NCBI GenBank assembly: GCA_037013685.1
Contig: CM072886.1
Span: 22,451,080-22,515,079 of the forward strand
Length of the DNA stretch: 64,000 nt
From: Acridotheres tristis
Taxonomy: Eukaryota > Chordata > Aves > Passeriformes > Sturnidae
Direction: 5' to 3'
The notes beneath the pieces are model-generated. The model saw nothing but the letters and a program-made list of their open reading frames with translations, ran no database searches and had not been told where the DNA came from. Shown one piece after another: positions 11,301 through 24,315 of the stretch. Every line of letters starts with the position of its first letter. The first letter of the stretch is position 1. Both the position numbers and the translations under genes were made by a program.

Positions 11301-14300
11301 CAGGCTTAGATATCACTAAGAAGAATTGCACTCTGAAGTCTTCCTTAAAGGTGTACAAAGAGTTTTCATCACAGCACTTTCTTTTTCACTTACACAATTC
11401 CTACATCCTACACATATGGCAGTAATGAATAAAGGTACTAAAATATTAAAGCTGTACCAGTAATATAAGAAGAGCAAGGGCATGGGTTTGAGCACAGTCC
11501 CACAGCTGTCTGTTCTGTCTAATTATAAATATGATTCCTGGCATGGTGTTAGCCAACGACAGTGCTTTGCCCAGCCAGAGAACAGGCTTTCTCAGTTTAC
11601 TAGTGTAAGTGAAGCCCCACATGGTTTGGCAGGGATGACTGGAATACGATTAAGCCTATGGCATGTCAAATGGAATTTCTTCCTGAAGAGATCTGGAAAA
11701 GGAGATAATTTGAAAAATTGTTGGTCCTTTAAATCCAGGCCCTTGCTACCACAAGGACCCCATTAGTGAAATATTTTCCCTAACCGTGCCAAGATTCTTA
11801 GATTTCTTGGTTTTGTTCCTGCCATTCCCACTGGAAAGATGTTCCAGAATGTGACCATTAATGCAGCCCTTTGCAAACTGTTCTCCTGAATACTCTCATT
11901 TATAACCTGATCCTACTTTATTAAACAACATACAGCACCATGTTGCAGCAGCTCTGCTTCTGACTCCATAAGCCAGCTCCTGTTTTTCTCTGCTGCTTGC
12001 TTAGCTCTTTGATACTATGACTGGGAAATACTGCTCCACTAGTTAAAATTCCTGGTGATTTCCACATTCTCATTAGTTTTTGGGCCAACACTAACCTTTG
12101 GCTTAAAGTATTCTCTCCCCTCCTTTACTGTTCTTACCCTAATAATGTATCTACATTCAGCAACCATATTCTCTATTATTTACTTTGCTAAGCTTAATAG
12201 AACAGATTCTTACAGGGAACAGATGCATGTTTCTATCTGGGAGTTTTAAGACTATTTTGGAAAATATCATCTCCTCCTCTACATTTCCCCCTATATTAGT
12301 TGGAGGAAAGCTCTGGGCGAGTTCCCTGAGCAGTTGCTGGGAAGCCACACCAGCTGAATGCCCTGATAAGATATGTATGATAGATAGCTCCACGCTAGGT
12401 TAAATGTGGAATGGTTTCAAAAGTGCTAAATTCCATAAAAAATTTTTCTAATTGCTACTGTTGCAATCCTTTTGGCTCTGTTTGTTGTTCTACTTAGTGT
12501 TTAAAAATTGTTAGCAAAAATTTCACTCTGGCCCATCCTTCTCTGTGAATGTTAAAAATTATTCACACTTGGGTCCACTAACCCATACAGGAATAGGGTT
12601 GGAACAACACCAGTGCAGTGGGTCTGCAGTTCCCTTTGGGTGTAGGAACAAAGAGAATGACAAAGGCAAGGCTAAGATTAGAAGGTTTGCTGCTGTGACA
12701 GCTCCCTGGCCTTCAGCTTCTTGCTCACAGAGCTTCCAAAATTCTGGTATTATGGATCTGTGATATCTCTGTGTGCAGATGCTTTGTGCATGCTCTTGCC
12801 AGGCCTAATTTGCAACTTGCCTGTTCATTCTGGTTAGGTTTTGCATAGGCTCATTCTGGCCTTAAATAAAAGCACAGGCCACTGCATGCAAGCATGCAAG
12901 TGGTCCTTTTAAAATCTGGCTTGTTTAAAGCAGACCTAATTTAACCATATATCACAAACTTAAATGTCTAACAGTAACAAAAAGCTTTATCCAGGAGACA
13001 GATAAGATCCACTTACTATCCTAGCAGTGGACCATGACCCAGACAGTGCTGATACCTGAAACAGAGTTAACAGTGAAGTTCACCATAGGAGTGAGAGACC
13101 TGCCTGTGAGATGGCTACAAGTTCTCCCATCACAACTGGGAAAGTTATATTGCCCAACTCACTGCTAAGGACCTGCTTCTGCCAAGATGCCATGGACGAG
13201 GATACAATGCTGGCTCACCACCTAGACAAGATGAAATAGAGACGAGGAAGAGAGAAGCCTAGGGACTGTCACAGGAGTAAGCAAAGCTGGCTGCCTCACT
13301 TAGCATCAGTTATACTCATTGGACCAATATTTTCCCCCAAGTCATGTCCAGGTAAATGCACTGAAGTCATGCTAGGGGAACAGCTTTGATGGATTTAAAA
13401 TATTTCCTTTTTGCCAGTACAGTATTAAAAAAATAAAAGTTTCTTTTCAAAATACTGAAAATATATTTTAGTTAAGGTAAAAATACTAAATATAAAAATT
13501 TCAGGTAATATTTAAAATAACTGTGCTATAAAGACAAGTAAATTGCTTAGTTATTTTGACATTCAAAAATGGCACATTAACCTTAGTGGAGAGGCATGTG
13601 CTAGTATCCCCACATGGTGGTATAGGAGAGACGGTCATGCATTTCTGCATAGAATACAAACCTGCTTAGTAAATGACATGTGAGGCATTTTGAGCATTAA
13701 TGTTCATGCACTTGTGATGCATTGGGGGGTGTTGCAGGTAAGGCAGCACAGTATACAGAGTACAATGCAGCACAAATACTTCTCTGTGCTTATTACAGGT
13801 ATAGGATTCTCTGCTTCTGAACCAGAAATATTTTTTTCTGTTTTTGCTTTTGGCTGACAACAAGAACAGGTTGAAGGTGAAAATCTGTATTGATTTTCAT
13901 TGGCTCTGCTCATGTCTTTGAGCTGGATATCAGGAAATTATTTGGAATGAGATGAAGAAAATATGCTTGTAGCTGTTTCCAGGGGGGGATGATGGGTTAG
14001 ATGATGGACTAGAATGTGTCTACATTTCAACACAGAAAGACCATTTGGGAATTGAAACAGTAAGAACAGGACAGTTCTTTGAAACATGCACACATACCTA
14101 GATAATAATTGCTTTGTGTATGAAAAAACCTAAAAGCTGAGACGTTTATTATGATCATCATCATCACTGTTAAATTTTTATAGAGCAACGAAGCGATAAA
14201 TTAATTCATCCAAGTTTTCAAGTGGGGAAGCACCTGCATATATGCTATGAATGAACAGTAGCTGAATGTATTAGCACACATATCAATTAACTGCAGGTTG

Positions 14301-14341
14301 CAGAGATCTGGTATTTCAATGCCATTCTTTAAATATCACAG

Positions 14342-14400
14342 AATAATAATAATAATAAAGTACCAAATCATGCTTCAGCAGCTAGAGAGAGAGAGAGAGA
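14342..14400. repeat. Microsatellites (AAT)n and (GA)n
   Basis: AAT triplets at 14342-14357 and a 17-base GA run at 14384-14400, separated by about 25 bases, a few hundred bases after the CDK6 stop codon and within the 3' UTR. On the transcript they read as ATT and TC tracts. Confidence 0.85.
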
Positions 14401-14771
14401 TTGCATCATATTTTGGCAGTGACTCGGATCATCAAACACTGGCAGCATTCAAAGATAAAAGGATAAAATGGCAGCAAAACTGGTCAGCAGCTTCTCTTTG
14501 TCTGGAGTTTTCCCAGGTAGATAAACAAAACAAAAACAAAACAAACATAAAGCTGCAAAAGGAGCAGGTCAAAGCCCTGGCCCTTGCATTGCTCTGGTAA
14601 AAGTAAACTAGATTCATTTCCATGGATAAGCACATCACAATCCCAAAATAAAAGATAAGTGCATAAAACCTCCAAATAATTATCTCACTAGGACAGCTAC
14701 GTGGTTTGTAGAGGACAGTGGCCTTGTCAGCTACATGTCTTGTTCATTTATGGTTCATCTTCAGTCAGCAC

Positions 14772-14918
14772 TTATGATGCATTCACCTCACTGGAGTTTT
14801 GGCTGGATGACACGTGACAGTCCAGATTCTCCTTGAATTTCTCCAGATCATGGAAATATGGGTGAGAGAGGGCAACATATGCAGATATTCTCTTGGCTGG
14901 GTTGAACGCTAAGCATTT
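14772..14918 (-). CDS. CDK6: CDK6 last coding exon (C-terminal 48 residues and stop)
   Basis: CDK6 is the cyclin D-dependent kinase that phosphorylates RB1 in G1, acting in nucleus and cytoplasm. On the minus strand the acceptor AG is at 14920-14919 and the exon opens in phase 0 with KCLAFNPAKRISAY, then LSHPYF, FKENLD, SSQNSSEVNAS and a TAA stop at 14774-14772. The FNPAKRISA motif with the following SHPYF is the end of the kinase C-lobe, shared with CDK4 and CDK6. The tail after it is CDK6-like (human, from memory: SHLPPSQNTSELNTA), which separates it from CDK4. Length and exon phase match the human gene. The tail differs from human at several positions (CHVSSSQNSSEVNAS), as expected for a disordered end. 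The 3' UTR follows directly. Confidence 0.97.
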   Translation of the reverse strand, partial: KCLAFNPAKRISAYVALSHPYFHDLEKFKENLDCHVSSSQNSSEVNAS

Positions 14919-16425
14919 CTGAAATTATGAAAAGAAGTTAGTTTTACCTAAAATGTACAGTTAACAGTGCTATTATTGCATACATCCATTAATGCATACC
15001 ACCTTCAGTTTATGATCAATATGAGACACAACAGGGTCTCAGAACGTGGTCCACATGATCATGCATATTAAAACAAGCAGGGGGTCACAGTATAAGAGTA
15101 TGGCCACCTCAAAAATTACATGCTAGAAAATTCAAGTATTCACAGCCCTTGTCCAGCCAGCATTGTAATCTCTACCCCAGCCTTGCCTTTATACCTTGTT
15201 CTTTATGTCATTCACCTCCATGTATTATTCTTCCCACTCTTCTTGTCTAACCAATTCCTAGTCTTACTTTCTTTTCTTGTATCAGAACTTCTATCATTTA
15301 ACTTCTGAAATTTAATTCAGTGACTTCCAGTTCTACTCTCCCCTTTCATTCATGGCTCCCAGCTATCATCTCCTTGCCTAGCAGGAAGAGATTTCCTTCC
15401 TACCTCACCTTCTAGGCATAGATATTCATCTTCTTCCTCCCTCCCTCCCATCATGCCTCACACTCACTGAGCCCTCAGCCATGTATTATTCCTGATTGTT
15501 CCCAGAATCTAATTCTTGTGCCCATGTCTAGCTTCCACTTCCAGGCTGTCTGTAAGCACAACAGGTTTTTCTCATAGCAGTATTTCTCCCTTGTCATTTT
15601 AAGTCTCCAGATGTAGTCCAGCTTTCTGCAGCTGGAAGCTGCTGTCATGAGGACACTGCAGGATCATCTGCTCTTGAGATAACCCTGGCCAGAGACAGCA
15701 GTTCCTGAAGAGATGCAATCAAGTCTTTCAAGAGTTGCACTCTACCTAGTTCACATGAATCAAGATCTTTAAAAGACTTCCAGAGAACAAATTTTACTAG
15801 ATCTCAACAAGCCTAGCAAGAAGCAAACTGATGCAAGGTCATTTCCTATATTCCATTTCAAGACTGAACTTCAGAACTGGGGTTTCTAATATATCTGTAA
15901 CAACGATGAAAATAGCTGTACCAGCCCAATTCTTTTGCTTCTGTTCAGCCTTGCCATTTGCAAGAGGCAATAATTGGTGAATTCCAAGTGTCAAGTTTCA
16001 GCATTGAGTAGAAGGCTAGCAGATGTAATCTGCCACTACAGCCTATTTCCTGGTTTATACTGTGTCCACTATACAAAAAAAATGGTAGATCCATTTTTGT
16101 ACTCACATCAGGCCAAAACTGTAAGAATGGCTGCATCAGTGGCACTACAGTGCAGAGGATCTAATCATAAGGTCTAACAACAGGTCAAACAGATACATCC
16201 CTGACCCAGTTTCCTAATCTTGAGCTATTCTCAGCTCTGACACCTCTTGAGCCAAAGGTAAGTGTCTTTGTGCTGTTGTTTCACAGATTAACACCAACTG
16301 TCTTATCTATTTTTGACCTTTTTTCTACTAACTCAATTAAATGGAAACCTTATTTTTTCTTGGCAAGTTGCATGCACAGTGGGAGCTATCAGTCATGGGA
16401 TAGGGAACAACAAACAGAAACTCAC
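14919..16425 (-). other. CDK6: CDK6 last intron
   Basis: Bounded by a GTGAGT donor (16425-16420) and an AG acceptor (14920-14919) preceded by the pyrimidine-rich AATTTC. About 1.5 kb, the shortest intron seen here. Positions 15120-15480 are C/T-rich on the plus strand. No repeat family or RNA gene was recognised. Confidence 0.95.
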
Positions 16426-16561
16426 AAGAAGCAAGTCTTTGCCTACTTCATCGATATCTGGTACAAATTTTTCAATAGGTTGTGCGGGTCTGGAAGTAAA
16501 AGCGTTTCTTGGAAGGGCAACATCATTAGGCCAGTCCTCTTCTTCTGGGAGCCCAATTACA
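16426..16561 (-). CDS. CDK6: CDK6 internal coding exon (136 nt, C-lobe)
   Basis: On the minus strand the acceptor is CATTTCACAG, and the exon starts with one base completing the Asp codon of the previous exon. It reads VIGLPEEEDWPNDVALPRNA, then FTSRPAQPIEKFVPDIDEVGKDLLL, ending in phase 0 before GTGAGT. This is the kinase C-lobe stretch after the MAPK/CDK insert region. Human CDK6 has VIGLPGEEDWPRDVALPRQA here and an exon of the same 136-nt size (from memory). Substitutions against human are concentrated in surface positions (E for G after LP, N for R, TSRP for HSKS). CDK4 differs much more, so the assignment to CDK6 is secure. No frameshift or stop is present. Confidence 0.97.
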
Positions 16562-19500
16562 CTGTGAAATGAAAAACATAATGTTAAGCCTGAAAATTTA
16601 TGCAGTTTTCCCTTCATATTGATTACACTGAGTGGCATTTAATAAGCATTTTTGTTAAAATGAACTTAAATGTTTAATTGTACAGTAGTACAATAATCTC
16701 TGTGAATAGAAGCTGATAGGCATAGGCCCTCAATGTGCTGCTTAGTAGAAATCATTTTGTGGGTAGCACAATTTTCTGGCCTAAGTCTCAATTTTCTGAG
16801 TCTTTTTACTGAAAAAAAGGCTGAGTGCTTTAGAAAAAAGTTGCTTAGCTTTTGACTGGATGGTGCAACATATGTCACTCCAGGATGATTAAAAGCAGTA
16901 AGTTTCAAAGGGAATTGCATGCAAGGATCTTTTTTCACAAGAATAGGGACTGAGAGAAGAGTGTGGGTCAAGATGAGGGTAAGGCAATAAAAGGGATGTT
17001 TCATAATGCTTCAAAGCTACGTGCAGTAATTGTTGCCCAAATTTAAACAATTTATTTGCTTCACAATACAGGTTTTAAAGTCTCAATTTGGAAGTGGAAA
17101 GGCACTTGAGTGTCTTTGTGGTTTTGCTTTCAATTGTATTTTAGTTTTTCTTTACTTTTTGAAAAAAGAATATTTCATTTTCTTTAAATATTTTATTTCC
17201 TTATTCTTTAAATTATAGAAAATATTTATGCTTATTAAATAATCATGCTGAGTTCTAAAACTCAAATAAATTAAATAGCAGGTAAAGCACAACAATGAAT
17301 TATGTCTCATAATTTTACATTTTAGTCTGATTTTTACATTTTAGCCTGATGTTAATATTTTTGGGGTTGAAAACCAGTTTCTGATGGAAATTCTGGAAAA
17401 GAACATACATTACTTGCTTGGTTTCAGTGAAAATAAATTTTTATAACCTGCAAAATAGAAATTTTCAATGGAAACGCTGGCAGGGTTGGACAAGAAAGGA
17501 CAGAAAAAAACCAATGTCACTGAATACTTGGGCCTGCACAAAGGCCAGTGCCACTAGGGAGCAGCATTGACCTTTTTTCTCACTGAGTTTGTCCCAAAGC
17601 TGGGTGAAGCTGTGGGCCAACCACACGGAGGTAACTCATAGGTTACACCTCAGCAAATGTAATGGAATTATCCCACCTCTACGTGTATGGATTTTAGATT
17701 GTAATTTGGCTCACCTAAAATACTTCTGAAAGTTACTACGTCCTCAAAACAACAACATGGCTGGAAGGGCAAAGCAATTACAATCTCAAGACAATTAAAT
17801 CCTACTACCTCTGGACTTATCACAGCTCTTGGGAAACACTAAGTTGAATCTGTATGAAAATCCACACTTGCCATTTATCAGGTGCAGTGTGGGTATGGGG
17901 CAGCCCCCTTGGCCATGGCAGTCAAAGCCTTTTGATGAGATATTTCAGGATCTGACCCCATAATAAATATAATACAAATAGCATCAAAGATGGGAGAGTT
18001 CCGTATTTTAAATTACAATGACATTTAACCTGTCATTCCATGTGTTTGGTTAGTCCCACTGTTTTTAACACTGCATGGCAGGGCATGAACGGGGCAGAGC
18101 AAGCACAGGCACAGGCAAAGCTGTGTGACAAGAAACCAGGAGGCAGCCTGTCAGAAAAGGGTGGGCTGGACAAGACAGAGTGGAAAGGAGAGACATTTTT
18201 AGTTACACACACAGAGTACTCAAAATCCTTTAATACTGAATGTCTGAGTAGCTGCTCCCACTCTAATGGTCTCGCAGCATCACCATTTCAGTGACTAAGT
18301 TTGGGAGCAGCTTGGATAAATTTCACCTCCTGCCAAAGGTTCAGGCCTGGTCTTGAGAAACGCTCAGTACTTTCCACTCCCATTGATCACAACGGGAGAC
18401 AAGTCTGCTCAAACCATTGCAGTTCAGCCTGAAATATATGAGGATATGCCACATGCTGGTAGTGTCCTGGAAAAGCAGGAAAACGTTTCGAGCCATGTAT
18501 AAGGGATTTATCCTCATACATAGTGGAATTTTACTGACACAAATCACAATGCACATGCAAAGCAAAGGCAGATCACAGCCTCATAATCTGAAAGAATTCA
18601 TCAGTCCAGATTGCACAAAAATCCTGAAACTTCCTTCTGTCCAAATTGATCTCCAGAATGAGTCACTACTGTAGAAAGAAACAACCCTCCTACAAGAAGA
18701 GCTAGGCCTGACTGTAGGGGGTTCTCCAGCTGTGAAAACACAAAATAAACACTATTTGGCATAATCGTCAGAACTCAAGACGGAAACTTCTCAACTATTT
18801 AGGAAGAATCATACAAGAAAAGCAAACCCAAACTTTCACTTTAAGCTGATGTGCAATAAGGAATTTCTTCTAAATTTAGCACAGCATTTTCTTTTCTTAG
18901 TGAATTCTTTTCTGCACAGGTAATCTCAGCCCCTAGGGATGGAAAAGATCCCCACTGGAGGCTGTCACTAGCAGCTATGCGTTTAATCCTAGCCCAGTTC
19001 ACTTTCATTTTCCTCTTAAATGTCATAAATGAAAGAAATCACAGCTATGTCTTTTTATATTGTAAAATACGTTGTATGTATCAAAGCTGTGCTCATTTAA
19101 TAAAGCAGAATATTGAAGGACTAAAGTAGTAGTTTTGGCAGAAGAAGATAAAGTAAACTTTAAGGACTGATTTTTTCTGGATTGGGCAGGAAGAGCTATT
19201 TAGCGCATGACAAATTAACCACACAAGTGAGTCACATACTCATGGTATGGTATGCAGGAAAGGGAAGTCAACTGTGTGAAATCAAGACCTGCAATTTAGG
19301 AACTCCACATTCAATAATGAAAATGTTTAGAAACAGATCTGTTACGATTTGAGAACTGGAAAAATAGTCAAACAGAGAAATTTATTATTTGTTCAGTTTA
19401 AGCTTTTGCTAGAAATTTTACTATCTTCTCTTTGGAATATCTTCAAGAAAATAATGTTTTGGAATAATACTTCTCACTCTCTCTCTGTGCTATCTACTTC

Positions 19501-20455
19501 TTATCTCATCCAGATCCCTGGATCCCTGTAGCTCCTCCATATGGAAAGAGGCAAACTGGCATTCGTTCTCTGGATTGGTAACATCTCTATGTGGTTTTTA
19601 TTTCCTAACTACACTAGATGTACACCAGATCTTAAATTTACATGCCTCTTAAAAATACAAAAATGTTCCTTACTCTGAAGAGCTTTTACAAGAAAAAGAA
19701 ATATAATCCTACTGAATTATCATATCAGTAATAGCAATAACTTAATTTTGGATGAGAAATATTCCACTTCAGAGAGTTTAGAGTCTACCTGCCTCCTTAC
19801 GTATTTGATGTATTTGAAAAACACAAACTCCTAGAACTGTAAAATGGTTTTAAAATAAAGTCAATTAATCTCTGAGAGAGCACATTAAAATGCTGATATT
19901 CCCTCAGTTCTCCCAGTTACCTTTCAGACCAAAATATGGACTGTTAACAAGCTAGACAACGTATTTTAAAAGCTAACATACTTTTGGATGTTTGGAAGTA
20001 TTTTCTGCAAAGATGTTGTCGGTAATAATTTTAGAGATTTCAGCTTTTAATGTATTCTAATGCTGTTTTCTGCAATGCACAAAGAAATAAAGTAAAAAAA
20101 ACCAAAACATCAGTGTTTGTTCACATGAAGAGAATCTCTTAGACTTAACTGTTTGTGAATATGTATGAATGGTACATGCACAGTATGTTTAAGACACTTA
20201 AAAAGCCCAAACCCAGAAGTCCCATAACCTCTTGATGATGGCTATCAGTTTTGCAGAACTATATTCCATGTTGTTTCCTCCTCCCACTCTAACACAGAAT
20301 ACAAGGAAATATCATGTTGCATACGGTAGCAATAGGAAATATGTTCTAGGAATACTTTGTTCTAGTCACATTATTGAATAAAAACATGGCAAAGAAATCT
20401 CATAGGGTTTCAATGTTAAACAGATACTGACATAAGGCAACTAGTTATTACTTAC
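16562..20455 (-). other. CDK6: CDK6 intron (3.9 kb)
   Basis: Donor GTAAG at 20455-20451 and acceptor AG at 16563-16562. The sequence near 17130-17290 is strongly AT-rich. No mobile element, RNA gene or extra exon was recognised. Confidence 0.95.
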
Positions 20456-20506
20456 TCAAAGATTTTTCCTAGTTGATCAACATCTGAATTTCCACGGAAG
20501 AGTGGT
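20456..20506 (-). CDS. CDK6: CDK6 internal coding exon (51 nt)
   Basis: A very short exon, on the minus strand, after an uninterrupted T/A-rich tract and TAG acceptor (20508-20507). It starts with the last base of a split Lys codon, reads PLFRGNSDVDQLGKIF, and ends with GA of a split Asp codon before GTAAG. Human CDK6 has PLFRGSSDVDQLGKIL in a 51-nt exon (from memory). In CDK structures the segment RGxSDxDQL follows helix F and contributes to the helix G region of the C-lobe. Both split codons are repaired exactly when joined to the neighbouring exons, which confirms the boundaries. It is too short to appear as an open frame of its own. Confidence 0.96.
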
Positions 20507-23500
20507 CTAAAAAATAAAAAAAAATGTTTTTAGGATGTGACTTGCTTCAATTAATATAAATTTATATGTCATTGACAGTTGCCAATGTAGGGTGAAAACG
20601 TGGGGCTTTTTTGAGACTTCGTATCTTCTGCTTCCATGCTTAATCCAGTCTGCAAGTGAACCTTTCAAGTTTCTACTAAAACTGGTAACAAAAGGGGACA
20701 GATGACACATATTTTTGAATACACTACTTTTGAAAATTTAATCGTGCCCTTCAGCATGAATGAAATAATTTTCCTTTAACTAATACTATCCTATGAATTA
20801 TATCATTAACAAAATAGTTTTCACTATGAAGAACACTAAAATAGCTGCTAAGAGAGATAAAAACAGATTGAATGTCATGCAACTTGTGAAAACATAATAA
20901 AATTAGAGATTAATTATTATGAATATAAATTTAAAATTAAAATTTTTGCGTACTGTATATTGGAAATATACAGCTCCTAGGTTTAAGGGGTCAAATAAAT
21001 GACAATGGATTCATGAAGCTCTGTAAACAATGGGGTGTGAAACGGTACAGAATTTACCTTGAAGTAGAGGAATACTTCTGCTGCATAAATAAAGATATAT
21101 TCAGGAAAGAAACAAATTGTTAGGCTGAATGTCCAAAGGCTTTAAAAAAAACAAACAGTGACTAAAAACACTTTCAGACACACTTTTTCTTTTCAAAGTG
21201 CAATTAAAATATTTTTACTCATCATGTATAAGATGGTATCACCCCACAGTGCCAATGTAAAAATATGAAAATCTGATTTGTATGGCAGTATAGCTGTACT
21301 GCCAGCTTTGTGTTGAACTCAGTAAGGTGTGAACAACAGTGCAATTCGATGTTGAAACTCCCGACATATTTTAACATTTTACTGACAGATGAGTAAGGAT
21401 CCAGCCAAGAATGAGAGATTTGTGAAGATCAGGCCACAGATGTCGTGTACCATTTTGGTTCAACAAATGGTAGATTGAAACACAACTCACACACACTGCA
21501 AACTGAGACAGTAACCTGGGCTGACTGATAGCCAGGCTGCCCTCTCTTCTGGATCTCGGCTCTCTAAGTGCAGAGTATGTTGTAAACTCATGGTTACAGC
21601 TTCTAGAACTGTTCAGCTGAGACACAGTGATTTGACAAACAATGCATAATCCCACGCTTTCACCTGCAGCCTTTTTTATGGGTTATGGAGAAACACCCGT
21701 TCTCCTGCCTCTCTCTATATATCCTGTCTGATACAAGTTCTTGACACCAGTGACAGCCAAAGCCATAATTTCACTGCTGCTTTGCATAGGAGAAGAGCTC
21801 TCTCTAGACTGGAGAACAAGCAGTAGTCAGCTATGGTCCTTCCCCTCTCACTGCCCATATGCAGAAGCAGGTGTAGGATCTGGATGTCCTTTTGATAACC
21901 ATGAGTTAATACTGAAAAATGGCACTTTCCATCTTGACACTCTCACAAAGGCAGCAGAGCTCTGTGTCACTGTGTCTTGTGGGTCCATTCCAAATACAGT
22001 AGGTAGGCACAGAACACTGTGACATTTCTTAGTTAGACACAACAATCTCTGCAGAAATCTGGGCCACCAATAAAAAGCAGTGAACTGGCAGACATGCTGT
22101 TCTTTGATGAACTAAACATGCATTTTGCCTCCTTCTTATGTGCTGCCATTCAGGTCATGTCATATCGACTTACACTCCAAACTGCTTTGTGCAGGGACAC
22201 TGAGAGAACAATTTAATCAAATCTGATTTGAAACCATCTGACATGAGATTTGATCTGATGGGGTAAAATGTGGTAGCCTGTTACTTGTCCACAAAGGGCT
22301 TTATTTATTTTGATTGTGAATAAATCATACATAATGGGATATTTTGCTTCCCAGATACACATGATACTTACTACCTGTAGCCACTTTGACAAGACCACTG
22401 CAACTCACAGTCTGGGACTTCTGGGGTTTTTTAAGCTTTAAGGTATATAGTAATACTGCTTCTATGAAAACCCAAAGCTTAACCCACTCAGACAGGAGCA
22501 TCTACTTCTCTCCTAAGTTTGGGGCCTGATTTTCAGAACGTTCAGTAGTTACAATCCTAGCATTCCTTGTGGCAGCAGACACACTCTGTATCTTCCAAAG
22601 TCAAGCAATATTACAGCCTACGACATTTTTTTGCTTGTAATTATTAAAATATAGTTACTTTGAATTTTTAATTTCGGCTCCAGCATTAGATTATTGAGGC
22701 CCTTTAAACTAATAAAATCTACACATTCAAATAATCCTATCTATGCAAATGGAAAGCTGATTTAATGTTTTAAAATGTATGCTGAACCTTGCAATAATGT
22801 GAAAGCCTGGCAAAGGCAGTCTTGTTTGCAAATCACCTTAGGCAGTGTCATGCCAAAACAAGTACAATTCTTGGGATTTTTAAGGAAGGTTTTTCCCATC
22901 ATTGCTACTGTCTCAAATTCACTAAGGGTTGAAGCAAGAATTTAAATTCTTTTGAAAGTATAATTATACAACACAAGGTGACCTTCCAACATACTTTGGT
23001 ATTTCATCATAATGAAGTGTTATTAGTTCATCTTTCAGCCTCCTATCCATCCCACCATCATGACTACAACAAGATGCCAACTCCAGGTTAGGCATCACTA
23101 ATAAAATGAAATTTGCCTCATGAATTTTGGCTCGAGGTTCAATTGGAATATTGGACAGATGATTGGGGAAACAGATTCACCTAATCAGCAGCTGTATGAA
23201 GTTCTCATTTCACATTTTGGCACTAGTTACTCCTTTGTAATGACTTGACAGCTCTGCAAGTCCAGTACACATAAAAACTTTCACATCAACACAATTTTTA
23301 AAAAATTCTTAAAGGTGGACACCAGCTCCCCTACCACCTTTGAATTGAGAACACTCAGCAGCCACAGCAAAGCAAAATTTCACCTTTGTTCTTGGTATCT
23401 TTCACTTGACTCATACACCCACTCACTCCCTGAGGTTTATTTATGCAAGCTTGATCCAGAAGTCCTTTCTTCAGCAAATATTATCCTCTCTGTGATCATA

Positions 23501-24315
23501 ATCTGTGTAAGACTGATTAAATTCTGGAGCCTGATTTTGTACCATTCCTTCATTTTTTCTTCAGAAAAGGCACGGAACTGGGTTTGTGTCCTGTGGCAGG
23601 GGATGTGAGTCTGTCCTCTGACTTCAAAAAACACCTAAAATCTGTGAGTACATGTATCTCAGGAAAGAGGGACATTCCCATGGATGAAAGAACTATCCAT
23701 GGGGATGTACTTGCCTTTTGTGTGGATCCTCAATCCTCTCAAACATCCCTGACTTTGCTTGCTACAAAATCCATGCTCTGATGGCTCCAAACCACTGTTG
23801 TTACTGAACACACACCAAGTAGGGAAGAAGATGGGAAAAAAGATTTGGAGTGTACCTATGACATTTTATTTCCCTGTTTGCTCAAGAAGTCCCAGATGGT
23901 TCCCATGTTTGTTGGCTCTTGCTTCTTTCATTTTTCAGGGCAACAGAATGAGGAAAATGTTACAGGGAATATGCAAGTGTCCATCTTGTTTGACTACTCC
24001 TTCTGGCCTTGGAGTTAGGCCATTATCCACTGCCTCTGGAATGATGCCCACTGCATGGAGGAAAAGCCTTTTTTAGTCTATTGTAGGACCAGAATGCCCT
24101 TAGCCTACAGGTATGAAGATATGATGGAGGCATTGTATTATTTACCCTGTCCTGCTAAAATAAACCCCCCCGAGCCAATAAGCAAGTACCTGAGCTCCTG
24201 AGGTACGAAATTTGCAGCTGCACAATTAAATGGATATTAGCTATGAGTCTGCATTGTGAAAGCAGAAGCACAGAACACCCTCTGAACATAAAGAAACAAT
24301 TTTTTAATGTGGGGG

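Larger units (their letters stand above)
1490..14771 (-). other. CDK6: CDK6 3' UTR (very long, about 13.3 kb)
   Basis: Everything downstream of the CDK6 stop codon up to the candidate distal poly(A) signal. Human CDK6 mRNA is about 11.6 kb, mostly 3' UTR (from memory), and no other gene was recognised here. The stretch is AT-rich, has no convincing coding frame, and contains a CR1 insert at 5076-5320, an ATA/GA microsatellite at 14342-14400 and a T/TTG-rich tract at 2711-2747. Perfect eight-base matches to the miR-34 seed target lie (minus strand) at 14421-14414, 6674-6667 and 5453-5446, and seven-base miR-29 matches at 11940-11934, 10922-10916, 6683-6677 and 5197-5191. CDK6 is a reported target of both families. 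The left boundary is uncertain, and shorter isoforms are likely. No intron was identified within it. Confidence 0.6.
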
